Below are positions 26,731 to 35,853 of a stretch of DNA of 64,000 nt, one piece after another. A program made the translations under genes and the position numbers. The stretch comes from Streptomyces zagrosensis (GTDB taxonomy: Bacteria > Actinomycetota > Actinomycetes > Streptomycetales > Streptomycetaceae), in the NCBI RefSeq assembly GCF_014203645.1, contig NZ_JACHJL010000022.1, positions 1-64,000 on the forward strand. Reading direction: 5' to 3'. Position 1 is the stretch's first letter. The number at the start of each line of letters is the position of its first letter. Under the pieces are notes generated by a model. That model was not told where the DNA came from. It was given only the letters and a program-made list of their open reading frames with translations, and made no database searches.

Positions 26731-26963
26731 AAGAGCCACCCTCGACCGGCGATCGCCAGTGAAGAGGAGTCGATTCGTGCAGCGGCAGAGCAGTCGATAG
26801 GGTGCCAGGTCACGACCGCACCCGGTTCGACACGGGCTGGTCGGGGCTCTGCCGCAGTTCGCGGCACCTCCACAGCTGCCATGCCGACACCTGCATGTCC
26901 GGGCCTTGGGGCGATCTTCACGGCTGGGCAGTCGGGACCCGGCCGACGGGTCAGGAGGAACGA

Positions 26964-28460
26964 GTGGCACAGATCATCGCCGAGGTCTCAAGGACGTTCA
27001 ACGAGTTTCTGCTCTTGCCGAACCGAACCCGGACCGACTGCTCGCCCGCAACGGTCGGCCTGTCCACACCCCTGGTTCGGCACGTCGTGGGCCAGCAGCC
27101 GGCGATCGAGCTCGGCTCCCCGTTCACCTCCGCGATCATGCAGGCTGTGAGCACACCGGAACTCGCGATCGCGCTCGCGCGCAACGGCGGACTGAGCTTC
27201 CTGCACCACAACCAGTCGATCCAGGACCAGGCCGCAGCCGTCCGCCAGGTGAAGAACTTCAAGGCCGGGTTCGTCACCAGTGACACCAACGTCCGCCCGG
27301 ACGACAGCCTTTGCCACCTGGTCGCCGTCATGCAACGCACGGGTCACAGCACCGCCGTGGTCACCCACGACGGCACCGCCGCCGGCCGCCTACTCGGCCT
27401 GGTGACCTCCCGCGACTTCCATCCCCAGCGCCACGACCTCGACGGACCGGTGAGCAGTCGGATGACCGCCATCGCCGACCTGCCCCACGCCAGCGCCGAC
27501 ACCACGCTCTCCGAGGCCAACGCACGGCTGTGGGACCAGCGGCTGGACTGCCTCCCTGTGCTGGACACCGAGGGCCACCTGCAGTATCTGGTGTTCCGGT
27601 CCGACTACGCGGACAACAAGCGGTTCCCGAACCAAGCCGTGGACCCTGCCAAGCGCCTGCGCGTGGGCGCGGGCATCAACACCCACGACTACCAAGAGCG
27701 CGTCCCCGCCCTGCTGGAGGCGGGCGCGGACGCGCTGTGCTTCGACTCCTCCGACGGCTACAGCGACTGGCAGGCACAAGCCCTGACCTGGGTGAAGAAG
27801 CACTACCCGGAGATCCCGACCGGCGGCGGCAACGTGGTCGACGGGGAAGCGTTCACCTTCCTCGCCGAGGCCGGCGCGGACTTCGTCAAGGTCGGCGTGG
27901 GCGGCGGCTCCATCTGCATCACCCGCGACCAGAAGGGCATCGGCCGCGGCCAGGCCAGCGCCGTGCTGGACGTCGCCGCCGCCCGCGACGCCTTCCGCGA
28001 TCGCACCGGCGAGTACGTGCCGATCTGCTCCGACGGCGGACTGGTGCACGACTACCACGTGGCCGTGGCACTGGCCATGGGCGCCGACTTCGTCATGATG
28101 GGCCGCTACTTCGCCCGCTTCGACCAGGCCGCCGGCGCGAAGCTCCCGACTCGCGACGGCTTCGTGAAGGAGTACTGGGGCGAAGGCTCGAACCGGGCCC
28201 GCAATTGGCAGCGCTACGGCCAGGGCGCCCAGGGCCTGATCTTCGAGGAAGGCGTCGACGGCTACGTCCCCTACGCCGGTGACCTCAACGAAGGGCTCGC
28301 CCTGACTATCGCCAAACTCAAGACCACGATGGTGTCCTGCGGCTCCGCCACTCTTCCGGAATTCCAGTCCACCGCCCGGCTGACCCTGGTCTCCGACCAG
28401 AGCTTCCAGGAGAGCCACGCCAACGTCACCCTGCGGGACGCCCCGGCGACCATCGCCTGA
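26964..28460 (+). CDS. guaB: IMP dehydrogenase, Tritrichomonas foetus-like divergent clade
   Basis: A 498-residue protein. The GTG start lies five bases after AGGAGGA. The TIM-barrel start FNEFLLLPN, two CBS domains (about 100-220), VGAGINTHDYQERVPALLEAGADALC, and the active-site loop GGGSICITRDQKGIGRGQ with catalytic Cys318 are all complete. So is the flap (EYWGEGSNRARNWQRY, then FEEGVDGYVPYAG). It converts IMP to XMP with NAD. Unlike housekeeping bacterial GuaB (loop GPGSICTTR), this loop and flap follow the T. foetus enzyme closely; Lys309 and Glu428 align with residues reported to give that enzyme low mycophenolic acid sensitivity. It is a lone gene in an accessory region, so a resistance or specialised-metabolism role is plausible but inferred. 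Confidence 0.93.
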   Translation: MAQIIAEVSRTFNEFLLLPNRTRTDCSPATVGLSTPLVRHVVGQQPAIELGSPFTSAIMQAVSTPELAIALARNGGLSFLHHNQSIQDQAAAVRQVKNFKAGFVTSDTNVRPDDSLCHLVAVMQRTGHSTAVVTHDGTAAGRLLGLVTSRDFHPQRHDLDGPVSSRMTAIADLPHASADTTLSEANARLWDQRLDCLPVLDTEGHLQYLVFRSDYADNKRFPNQAVDPAKRLRVGAGINTHDYQERVPALLEAGADALCFDSSDGYSDWQAQALTWVKKHYPEIPTGGGNVVDGEAFTFLAEAGADFVKVGVGGGSICITRDQKGIGRGQASAVLDVAAARDAFRDRTGEYVPICSDGGLVHDYHVAVALAMGADFVMMGRYFARFDQAAGAKLPTRDGFVKEYWGEGSNRARNWQRYGQGAQGLIFEEGVDGYVPYAGDLNEGLALTIAKLKTTMVSCGSATLPEFQSTARLTLVSDQSFQESHANVTLRDAPATIA

Positions 28461-28482
28461 GAGGCTGCCAAGAGCCACGGAC

Positions 28483-28540
28483 CACTGGCCGGAGGGGGAA
28501 TAGCGCACAGTCGGAATAACCCCCTCCCGCCAGTAGTGGC
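28483..28540. terminator. Hairpin after the IMP dehydrogenase gene
   Basis: GGAGGGGG at 28491-28498 pairs with 28520-28527, and flanking bases (CCACTGGCC against GCCAGTAGTGG) extend the stem imperfectly. It lies just after the IMP dehydrogenase stop and marks the end of that transcript. Confidence 0.6.
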
Positions 28541-28559
28541 CGGGCTGCGCAGCGGCTGC

Positions 28560-29537
28560 TGCCCCGACCCGCAACCGGACAGCGCGGGGCACACAGGGCG
28601 GCATTTGATCACCAGCACTGTGTACAAGACGGCCCGTGACGAGGACGGAAACCACCGCTCCGAAGACGAGATTCGCGAAGTTCCTTGGGTGACCATCGCC
28701 CCCGTCGTGAACGCCATCCAGGTCCTGGAACGCATGGTGCCCCAAGGCAAGCTGCTGTTGGATCGCCACGCCCACGACCTGCGTGGCACCAGGACCGGCG
28801 CCGGCTCGCTCACCGTGCACAGTCTGGGCGTCCGGGTGGAGAACCTTCATCACCTGGGCCAACCAGAAGGCAGCAGTCCGCAGGCTGGCCCACGAGGCCA
28901 TCCCGCCGGACCCGAACGGCAGGATCGGCACCGAACGGTTTCGCCGGAGCCTGGCCTGGCACATCGCCCGCAGCCCCGGCGGCCTGGTCGCGCTCGCGAT
29001 CAGTACGGCCATCTGCGCACTTGCGTAGCGGCCGGATACGCCGCGCGCAGCAGGGACGGCATCCACAACCTCCTCGACGTTGAGACGGCCCGCGCCACCA
29101 TCAACACCGTCGCCGACCTGAATGCCGCGCTGAGGACGGCCTCGGCATCTGCGGGCCAGCCGCCCGCCGGGCCATCAACGCTGCCGCCACCGCGCCCCCG
29201 TACACCGGCACCGTCATCACCCGCCCGGCAGGCCCGCCAGATACTCGCCAACCCCCACCTGGCCGTCTACGACAATCCACACACCGGTGATGTGCGCATA
29301 CAAGCGTGACAAGGCTCTATGCCACCGCGGCCTCAAGGACGCCCCCAGCCTCGACCAGTGCGTCCCCGTCTGCGCGAACATCACCCGCACCGATGAGCAC
29401 GCCGCCTGCCCCCGGCTCCGCGCCACCGCGCTTGACCAGCAGGCAGGCCAACTTCCCAGCCCGCCGGCGAGCGCCTGCGCGACAACGCCGACGCTCACCA
29501 CCGCACCCGTACCACCCTCCAGACCGGCACGGCATGA
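28560..29537 (+). pseudogene. Tyrosine-recombinase-type integrase, frameshifted C-terminal part
   Basis: Pieces in successive frames read TFITWANQKAAVRRLA, then DPNGRIGTERFRRSLAWHI, GGLVALAI, QYGHLRT, GIHNLLDVETARATINTV and a cysteine-containing tail CAYKRDKALCH with PSLDQCVPVCANI. Together these are the catalytic end of a large actinomycete integrase (Arg in RFRR, His in AWHI, GH in QYGHLRT). Frameshifts fall near 28850, 29000, 29035 and 29190. The start (about 28606) covers only the late half of the usual protein. The stop overlaps an ATG (ATGA at 29534), as intact relatives overlap their accessory gene. Confidence 0.6.
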
Positions 29538-29931
29538 GCCCCGCACCCGACGAACGCGACCGTATCCGCGCGGCCATGGACCGCTCCTGCAGGGCACCCC
29601 GCAGCACTCCAACGGCGCGCTAACGGCCGGCGCCCTGGCCCAAGAAGCGGGCGTACCGCGCAACGCATTCACACAGCACCATCTGGATCTCAAGAACAAT
29701 TTCCACGCGCAGGTCAAAGAAAGAGGGCAACCGACCGATGCCGAGGCCCGGTTGCGCCTGCAGGTCGTACGACTCAAGGAGCTCCGGCAGAAGGACAAGA
29801 CCGAGCTGGCCCAACTACGCACCGATGTGGAAGCACTGGTGCGCGTGGTCAACCAACTGGCGTCGGAGAACCGGCAACTGCGCGAGGCCCCAGCCTCCCA
29901 TTCAGTCATCCGCGCCTTTCCCGTCCGCTGA
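29534..29931 (+). pseudogene. Coiled-coil accessory gene of the integrase, frameshifted
   Basis: MSPAPDERDRIRAAMDR is followed, after loss of one base near 29581, by LLQGTPQHSNGALTAGALAQ, an HTH-like EAGVPRNAFTQHHLDLKNNF and a long coiled coil (LRLQVVRLKELRQKDKTELA, then LVRVVNQLASENRQLRE). It resembles the small protein encoded after actinomycete integrases of this type (DUF6262-like). The ATG overlaps the integrase stop. One repair would restore the frame. Confidence 0.55.
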
Positions 29932-30011
29932 CGGTCCACCACGCACACCTGCCCGACCTGCCACGGCGCCCGCCTGACGCCCAAGCCCGCTGGCTACCCC
30001 TGGGCGGGCGC

Positions 30012-30745
30012 CTACATCTGCTCGAAGTAAAAGGACCGGATGAAGCAGTCTCGCGGCTGGCCAATCGCGAACAGGACGCAGCCGCGCACGGATTGGGCGG
30101 TCAGTGAACCGTCTTGGGTTCGGGAAGCGTGATCCCCGGTGGAGTGGAGCGGGTCACCGTCCGCGAAGCCCGGCGGATAGCGCGAGATGACACGGATACC
30201 CTCGGGTCGGAGCCGATGGGAAAGGACGTCGGCGAAGCCTGCCTGGGCGGCCTTGGCCGCGTAGAACGCGGGGTGTGCCTGGGAGCGGTGGTTTCGGGCT
30301 TTCGCGGCGGAGGAGACCACGTTAACCACGTCCGCGCCAACAGAGGCGCGCAGCAGCGGCAGGTTGTGTTTGCCCGTCAGCAGTGTGCCGGTGGCTCCGG
30401 CGGCGATGGTGTCGGTGATCGCGTCGGCGTCGGCGTCGGCGTCCCACAGATCGGTGCCTTCCAAGTAGCGAGCACCATCGTTGATCAGCACATTTACGCG
30501 GTCGGCGTGGGCAGCGATCCTCTCCGTGAAGGCCCGGATGGAGGCCGGGTCGGCCAGATCGCAGGCGAACGCGCGACTCTCGCGCCGCTGTCGGTCGCCA
30601 CCTCATCGGCCACCCTGTGTGCCGCAGCCAGAGCACGTGCGGACACGAACACGCGCGCACCCAGCCGACCTGCCAGCAGGGCCAACGCTCGCCCGAACTC
30701 ACGCCCGGCCTCGGTGATTACCACTGTGCGCCCAGTCAGATCCAC
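30012..30745 (-). pseudogene. SDR-family oxidoreductase with one frameshift
   Basis: The GTG at 30745 follows GGAGG and gives VDLTGRTVVITEAGREFG; the nucleotide-binding motif is TEAGREFG in place of TGAxxGxG. After a shift near 30545 the second frame has VNVLINDGARYLE (NNAG position), VVSSAAK, FYAAKAAQAGFADVL (Tyr-x3-Lys replaced by FYAAK) and a C terminus ending in FEQM. Altered cofactor and active-site residues plus the frameshift indicate an inactive copy. A hexanucleotide expansion at 30421-30443 encodes a DADADAD run inside it. Confidence 0.6.
30421..30443. repeat. Hexanucleotide GTCGGC expansion inside the SDR pseudogene
   Basis: GCGTCG is repeated almost four times without interruption, giving an alternating Asp-Ala run in the SDR frame where relatives have a short loop. 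It looks like replication slippage in a gene no longer under selection. Confidence 0.7.
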
Positions 30746-30834
30746 AAGCGCACACCTCCTTCTCCATAGGGTCTGTCTCTTCGAGCACGATCGGAGCCAG
30801 ACGAGGAGTGCGTTGGCGGTCACGGTGCAGGCTC

Positions 30835-31164
30835 CTACTCAAGTCCACCGAGGTGGAGGAGTTCCTGAAGATCACCAAGTTTCGCGGACGACAGGACTCC
30901 CGCCTGCTCGACCAGGTCCTTCCGGGTCAAGGTGACCAGCCATGTGCAGGGGATGAGGCCGGGGCGGGGGAATGCGACTCGCAGCACGCCTTCAAGAGGA
31001 AGTCCTTCGCAGGCACCTACTGCCAGCTCAGCGGCCACCCCGCCGAGTTCGATGCCGGCGGGAGCGACGACCTGCATCGCCCGGAACTCGGACGCTTCCC
31101 CTGACAGCAGTACGACCGGCCGCCGCTCGTCGATATCCGCCCACCAGACTTCGCCACGTTGCAC
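30835..31164 (-). CDS. PemK/MazF-like endoribonuclease toxin
   Basis: A 109-residue protein. VQRGEVWWADID is the conserved opening of the MazF/PemK fold; PVVLLSGEASEFRAMQVV and FPRPGLIPCTWLVTLTRKDLVEQAGVLSSAKLGDLQELL continue the barrel and final helix. The usual RP(V/A)-L-V-S motif appears as RRPVVLLS. The GTG at 31164 was chosen because AAGGAGG ends five bases before it; an upstream ATG lies inside that site. MazF toxins cleave mRNA. No antitoxin frame is visible on either side, so the gene is orphaned or a divergent non-toxic relative. Confidence 0.65.
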   Translation of the reverse strand: MQRGEVWWADIDERRPVVLLSGEASEFRAMQVVAPAGIELGGVAAELAVGACEGLPLEGVLRVAFPRPGLIPCTWLVTLTRKDLVEQAGVLSSAKLGDLQELLHLGGLE

Positions 31165-31255
31165 AGGTCCTCCTTGCATAGAACGGCGGGCGAACTTTGT
31201 GGTGCGCCCCGGTTCGAACACCTCATCGTCGGCCCTATCCGTGTGGGCTCCGGCC

Positions 31256-31400
31256 GATCATGAGCACAGCCAGATAACGCCAGCGGCGGCGGTGACAGTG
31301 CCGAAGTAGACGTATCCGCACTTGTCACAGCGGGTGGCCACAGCTGTGAACTGCTTCAGTTTTCCGATGGCCCGCTCCACTGAGCATGTCTGGGCAGGAT
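31256..31400 (-). mobile_element. IS5-type transposase C-terminal remnant
   Basis: The minus strand reads CSVERAIGKLKQFTAVATRCDKCGYVYFGTVTAAAGVIW, which is the end of an IS5-group transposase, where VERAINKLKQFRAVATRYDKR is typical. Only about 45 codons remain and two basic residues are replaced by cysteine. No terminal repeats are found. (The motif is quoted here in part only to identify it: key residues are the ERAIGKLKQF helix and the DKCGY turn.). Confidence 0.6.
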
Positions 31401-31443
31401 GCGAGCATCACCCGGCCATTTCAGAGGGACGCCATCACGGTCA

Positions 31444-31463
31444 CCGGCGCCGGCGCCGGCGCC
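31444..31463. repeat. Short GGCGCC tandem run
   Basis: GGCGCC repeats about three and a half times just after the quinone oxidoreductase stop and before the IS5 remnant. It is a simple-sequence run with no clear role. Confidence 0.7.
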
Positions 31464-31470
31464 GCTCGGG

Positions 31471-32505
31471 TCAGGGGGCCAGGACGGTCTTGCCGGCCAG
31501 CTCTCCGGCGGCAGCCGGGGCGCGGAGCGCGGCCGGGTCGGCACGCAGCCGCTCGGCCAGGTCTCCGCCCTCGACCTGGGCGGCCAACTCGGCGATCCGG
31601 GCGAACCGACCGGCAGCACGGGCGTGAACCGCGGCCAGGTCGGCCAGTGGCAGCCGCTCGGCCACCTCGATCACCAGCTCTCCGGCCTCGACGCGGGCGA
31701 CCAGTTCAGCGAGTTGGGTGACGTCGCTGCGCCCGAACACGTGCACCGCGCGCACCCCCCGTCCGGCATCCTGCGGGCCTGGAGTGGTGACACTGACGAA
31801 GGCTCCGCCGTCGGCAACCAGGTCCACCAGCTGCGCGTTTTCCTCAGGACCGGCGGGAGCCAGCTGCAGCACCACATCGAAGTGCCGCCCGGCCAGCGCC
31901 TGCACAACGGGGGTCACGGCATAGTCGACGATCCGGTCAGCTCCGTAGGAACGGACACGGTCGCGGCTGCGCGCACCGGCGGTCGCAGTCACGATGGCAC
32001 CAGTCTGCGCGGCAAGCTGGACGGCGTACCCGCCCACTGCGCTGCCCGCGCCGTTGATCAGGATGCTCTGCCCAGGCTTGAGGTCGGCGTGTTCGAACAG
32101 GGCCTGCCATGCCGTCAGCCCGACGAGAGGCAGGGCCGCGGCGTCGGCCAGCTCGACAGTGCGGGGGGCGGAGGCCAGCGCCTCGGCGGAAACGGCGACG
32201 TATTCGGCGGCGGCGCCGGGCGCGTCCGCCGGCAGCAGCGCGACCACCGCGTCTCCCACCCTCCAGCCGGACACCCCCTCGCCGATCGCGGTAACGACTC
32301 CAGCCAGGTCGAGGCCGGGAATGTGCGGAAAGGCCAGGGCGAGCATGTCCTGTCGCAATCCCGCACGGAGGCCGGAGTCCGCGTCGTTGTACGAGGTGCC
32401 GGCCACCTGCACCACGACTTGGCCCACATCTGGCACCGGCCGGTCTGCCTCCTCGTAGACGAGGACGTCGCTGCCGCCGTAGGAGTGGTAACGCACTGCC
32501 TTCAT
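31471..32505 (-). CDS. Zinc-independent NADPH:quinone oxidoreductase (MDR family)
   Basis: A 344-residue protein. The start MKAVRYHSYGGSDVL, substrate-domain PGLDLAGVVTAIGEGV and Rossmann motif INGAGSAVGGYAVQLA are typical of medium-chain quinone oxidoreductases without catalytic zinc. It should reduce quinones or alpha,beta-unsaturated carbonyls with NADPH. The ATG at 32505 has AGGAG seven bases upstream. It is the last gene of a same-strand trio with sigJ and the FAD oxidoreductase, and all three could form a redox-stress unit. Confidence 0.88.
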   Translation of the reverse strand: MKAVRYHSYGGSDVLVYEEADRPVPDVGQVVVQVAGTSYNDADSGLRAGLRQDMLALAFPHIPGLDLAGVVTAIGEGVSGWRVGDAVVALLPADAPGAAAEYVAVSAEALASAPRTVELADAAALPLVGLTAWQALFEHADLKPGQSILINGAGSAVGGYAVQLAAQTGAIVTATAGARSRDRVRSYGADRIVDYAVTPVVQALAGRHFDVVLQLAPAGPEENAQLVDLVADGGAFVSVTTPGPQDAGRGVRAVHVFGRSDVTQLAELVARVEAGELVIEVAERLPLADLAAVHARAAGRFARIAELAAQVEGGDLAERLRADPAALRAPAAAGELAGKTVLAP

Positions 32506-32671
32506 GATTTCTCCTCTTCGCTCGCTTGAATGGCTCATGGGCTATCTCCCTGGCAGGTCAGCTGGTGAAGGACTCACGGCCGAGGTGGCCCCACGCCATG
32601 CGGCCAGGGCGCGGTAGGCCAGGTCCGCTGCGTTGGAAGGAATGACGTCCGCGGTCGGGGGCCGTTGGTGT

Positions 32672-33656
32672 TCAGCGCAGGATGAGCGGGGTCGCGGATG
32701 TGAGGTGGGACATTTTCTCGGGTTGCGGACGTAGTAGAGGCCGGTGATGCGGGCGTCTTCGATACGAAGCGCCATGACGCCGTCGATCTCACCGTCCAGG
32801 CGGACGAGCAGTGCCGGGTTGCCGTTGACCACGGTCGGTTCGGTGGTGAGCGTGCTGTCGAGCTTGCCGATGCCGCCGGCGAACATCCGGGACACCCGCT
32901 CGGCGCCGGTGACCGGCCGCAGCGCGGCGTGTTTGATGCCGCCGCCGTCGCTCATCAGGACGACCTCGGGGGCGAGCACATCAAGGAGGGCCTGCGAGTC
33001 CCCGCTTTCGATCGCGCGGTGAAACGATTCCAGGACCGCCTGACCCTCGTTCGAGGAGACCACCCGGCGGGGTCGGCGGGCACGACGTGTCGGCGGGCGC
33101 AGTGGGCGATCTGGCGGACGGCCGCGGGGCTCTTGTCCACGGCAGCCGCGATCTCGTCGTAGCCGATGTCGAAGGCTTCACGCAGCAAGAAGACGGCACG
33201 CTCGGTCGGTGCCAGCGCCTCAAGGACGAGCATGAGCGCCATCGACACGCTCTCGGTGAGCTCGATGTCCTGGGTCACGTCCGGCGCGGTGAGCAGCGGC
33301 TCGGGCAGCCAGGAGCCGACGTACGCCTCCCGCTGGCGCTTGATGGTGCGCGGCCGGCTGAGCGCCTGGCGGGTGGTGATCCGGACGAGGAAGGCGCGCT
33401 GGTCGCGTACGTGGCCCGGGTCGGCCTTGACCCATTGCAGCCAGGTCTCCTGGAGGACGTCTTCGGCGTCGGCCGCCGATCCGAGTACCTCGTAGGCGAC
33501 GGTGAAGAGCAGGTTGCGGTGGGCGAGGAACGCGTCGGTCGCCGGGTCAGTGGCGTCGTCGCTTATCTCTCGTCCCTTCTCCTCGTCCTTCGCAGTCGGG
33601 CGTGGCGGCCGACCGCGTTCGCGTGCGTCCACAGCAAGACCCTCCACAGCACCCAC
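32672..33656 (-). pseudogene. sigJ: SigJ-type ECF sigma factor with SnoaL-like tail, two frameshifts
   Basis: Region 2 (AFLAHRNLLFTVAYEVLGSA, then DAEDVLQETWLQW) and region 4 (LAPTERAVFLLREAFDIGYD, then EIAAAVDKSPAAVRQIAHCA) are intact. The frame must then change near 33084, where one base is missing in the CGTCGTG stretch. This reaches the SnoaL-like tail (VVSSNEGQAVLESFHRAIES, ARITGLYYVRNP), and it changes again near 32718 to reach EKMSHLTSATPLILR and the natural stop at 32672. Two single-base losses in a conserved gene suggest either recent decay or sequencing error. It lies five bases after the FAD oxidoreductase, the usual partner of SigJ factors. A GTG at 33656 is the first start. Confidence 0.75.
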
Positions 33657-33660
33657 CCGA

Positions 33661-34869
33661 TCAGGCTGCCCGGTCGGCTGTGGTCGGTGTCCCGGCGCGG
33701 TGGGCGCGCAGCATCTGCTTGCGCTTGGCGACGCCTCCCGGCATGCGGTGCAGCCTGAACGAACCGGGCTTGTGCGCCTCCCCGGCCAGGTGCTTGGGGA
33801 TGCCCGTGCAGACCATTTCCTTGATCCGGGCGCCTAGGCCGTCGTCGATGTGCAGCCACACCGCGACGTCGGACCTGTTGGCGAACTGATAGATGCCCGC
33901 GCTTCGGCCCAGGCTGATGCACTGGGCGTACATCGACTGGTGGAGTTTCTCCGGCTCCTCACCCGCGAGCCGGCTGAGCACCGTGTCGGCGGCCCGCGCG
34001 CCCAGCGGCAACGCGTTGAGGCAGCTCATCCGCAGCGGCAGGCCGGACGGTGCCGCCGAGTCCCCGGCCGCCACGATGCGCGCATCGTCCACGCTCGTCA
34101 GCGTCTCGTCCGTACGCAGGCGACCCACCGCGTCAGTGCTCAACCCGCTGCGCGCGGCCAGGTCCGGAACGCCGAAACCGACGGTCCAAACGGTGACCTC
34201 GCTCGGCAACTCACGGCCGCCGGCGAGCCGCACGGCATCGCGGGTCACCGTCGTCACCTTCGCGTCGGGGCCGTCGATGACCGTCACACCGAGCTTGGCC
34301 AGCCGCCTCGCAACCGAGCGCCGGCCCCGCGTGTGCAGGTACGGGCCGAGCACGCCACCACACACCAGGGTCACCGTACGGCCGGCCTCCGCCAACTCGG
34401 CGGCGGTCTCCATGCCGGTGGGACCGGCGCCGACCACCGTAACGGGGGCCGTCTCCGGCGTGGCGTCGGTGACCGCACGCAACCGCTGCGCCGCCTTCAG
34501 GGTTGCGATCGGGTAAGCGAATTCAGCCGCCCCCGGCACGCTCGGTTCGGCGCTGCCACTGCCCACCGCGTAGATCAGGTAGTCGTAGCCGAGCGTGCCG
34601 CCAGCCGACAGCGTCACGCTGCGCTCGGCCGCCTCGATCCGGGTCACGGAATCGACCACCAGCCGGACCCGCTCGGCCAAGACGTCCTCGTACGCGACGA
34701 CCGCGTCGTCGGACCCGCCCACCAACTGGTGCAGGCGAACCCGGTGGACAAGGTCCGGGCGCGGGTTGATCAGCGTCACCGTCACGTCGTCGCGCAGCGT
34801 CAGCCGGTTCGCCGCCATCACGCCCGCGTATCCGCCACCGATCACGAGCACATGCGTGTTCCCAGTCAT
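33661..34869 (-). CDS. FAD-dependent NADH dehydrogenase-like oxidoreductase, SigJ partner
   Basis: A 402-residue protein. It has an FAD-binding GGGYAGVMAANRL (residues 11-23), NAD-binding VVGAGPTGMETAAELAEAG (about 150-168) and the second FAD contact ARIVAAGDSAAPSG (about 270-283), with a C-terminal membrane-associating helix region. This is the type II NADH dehydrogenase fold. In Streptomyces and Mycobacterium such genes are often next to SigJ-type sigma factors. The ATG at 34869 follows AAGGAGG by five bases. It is the first gene of the sigJ unit; the 216 bases upstream probably hold the promoter. Confidence 0.88.
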   Translation of the reverse strand: MTGNTHVLVIGGGYAGVMAANRLTLRDDVTVTLINPRPDLVHRVRLHQLVGGSDDAVVAYEDVLAERVRLVVDSVTRIEAAERSVTLSAGGTLGYDYLIYAVGSGSAEPSVPGAAEFAYPIATLKAAQRLRAVTDATPETAPVTVVGAGPTGMETAAELAEAGRTVTLVCGGVLGPYLHTRGRRSVARRLAKLGVTVIDGPDAKVTTVTRDAVRLAGGRELPSEVTVWTVGFGVPDLAARSGLSTDAVGRLRTDETLTSVDDARIVAAGDSAAPSGLPLRMSCLNALPLGARAADTVLSRLAGEEPEKLHQSMYAQCISLGRSAGIYQFANRSDVAVWLHIDDGLGARIKEMVCTGIPKHLAGEAHKPGSFRLHRMPGGVAKRKQMLRAHRAGTPTTADRAA

Positions 34870-35087
34870 GGCGCCTCCTTCGGTTCCAGGTGTTCGGCCT
34901 TAAGTCACCGCACGGCCGGTCGCTGTGACAGGTTGTGACTCAGATCACTTCACTGGGCTCGACCGGAGCTGTGACCGCAGCGGCTCAACAGGGTGGGTCA
35001 GGCGACGGTTTCAAGAGCGACACGGTGATTCGGCTTGTCCTCTCACCCAACTCACGGCCGTCAACAACCCCATCAGCCGCGGCGATT

Positions 35088-35853
35088 AGTGCCTGACGCT
35101 GTCGGGGATCTTGGTAACCGGGGTTGTCGATCATGATGAAGATGCCGGGTAAGTGGTCTATCTCTGCTGTTCAAAGACCTATCGAAGAGGCTGGGGACTC
35201 GCTGGAGTACGCGGCAGCGACCTGGTGATTGTTGGGCGAACGCATCGTTCGGGCTCTGTGGGGTTGGGGTTTTTGTCGTGACTGGTGCGTCGATGGCGTT
35301 CACCCGTTTGTGGTAGCTGCTCCAGGAACCACGGCCCTCGTATTCCGAGCGGGTGGGACGGTTGGCGCCCGCCATTTGGGAGGTCCGAGATGTGCGTTCG
35401 CTCCCTTATCGGCTGCGTGGTTCCCGAGTTGACGGTGCGGGTGGCGCGGGCGTGCGATCCGCATGGCACCACGGCGATGGCGATCCGTGACCATCACAAT
35501 GGTCTGTGGAGTGATGAGGACTTCAAGGAGTGGTACCCGCGCGACGGTAGGCCGGGCCTGTCGCCTGCCCAGTTGGAGACCGTGTCGGTCCTACAGTTCT
35601 TGCTGGAACTGTCCGACCGGCAGGCCGCCGAGTCCGTGCGCAGCCGGATCGACTTCACATACGCCTTGGGTAGGGAGCTGGAAGACCCCGGCTTCCACCA
35701 CAGCATGCTCACCAACTTCCGCGAGCGCCTGACTGAGGAAGACCGGGCGGACAGACTTCTCGGCTTGGCGCTGGAGAACATCCGGGCCGTCGGCCTGGTC
35801 CGCGGGCGCGGCCGGCAGCGCACCGACTCCACCCACGTCCTGGCCGCGGTCCG
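35088..35853 (+). mobile_element. IS1182-type transposase remnant, copy 1
   Basis: An upstream 300-base region is followed by an ATG at 35390 (GGGAGG before it). The frame gives LTVRVARACDPHGTTAMAI, then GLWSDEDFKEWYPRDGRPG, VLQFLLELSDRQAAESVRSR and LVRGRGRQRTDSTHVLAAVR, the N-terminal third of an IS1182-family transposase. It is cut at about 35853 and joined to a WD40-like fragment. About 670 bases recur in inverted orientation at 40272-40995 with high identity. The left boundary AGTGCCTGACGCTGTCGGGG is shared by both copies and may be the element end. Confidence 0.75.

Noticed and set aside
27390..29066. Minus-strand open frame of 558 codons
   Set aside because: Antisense of the IMP dehydrogenase and integrase remnant; composition is that of a shadow frame.
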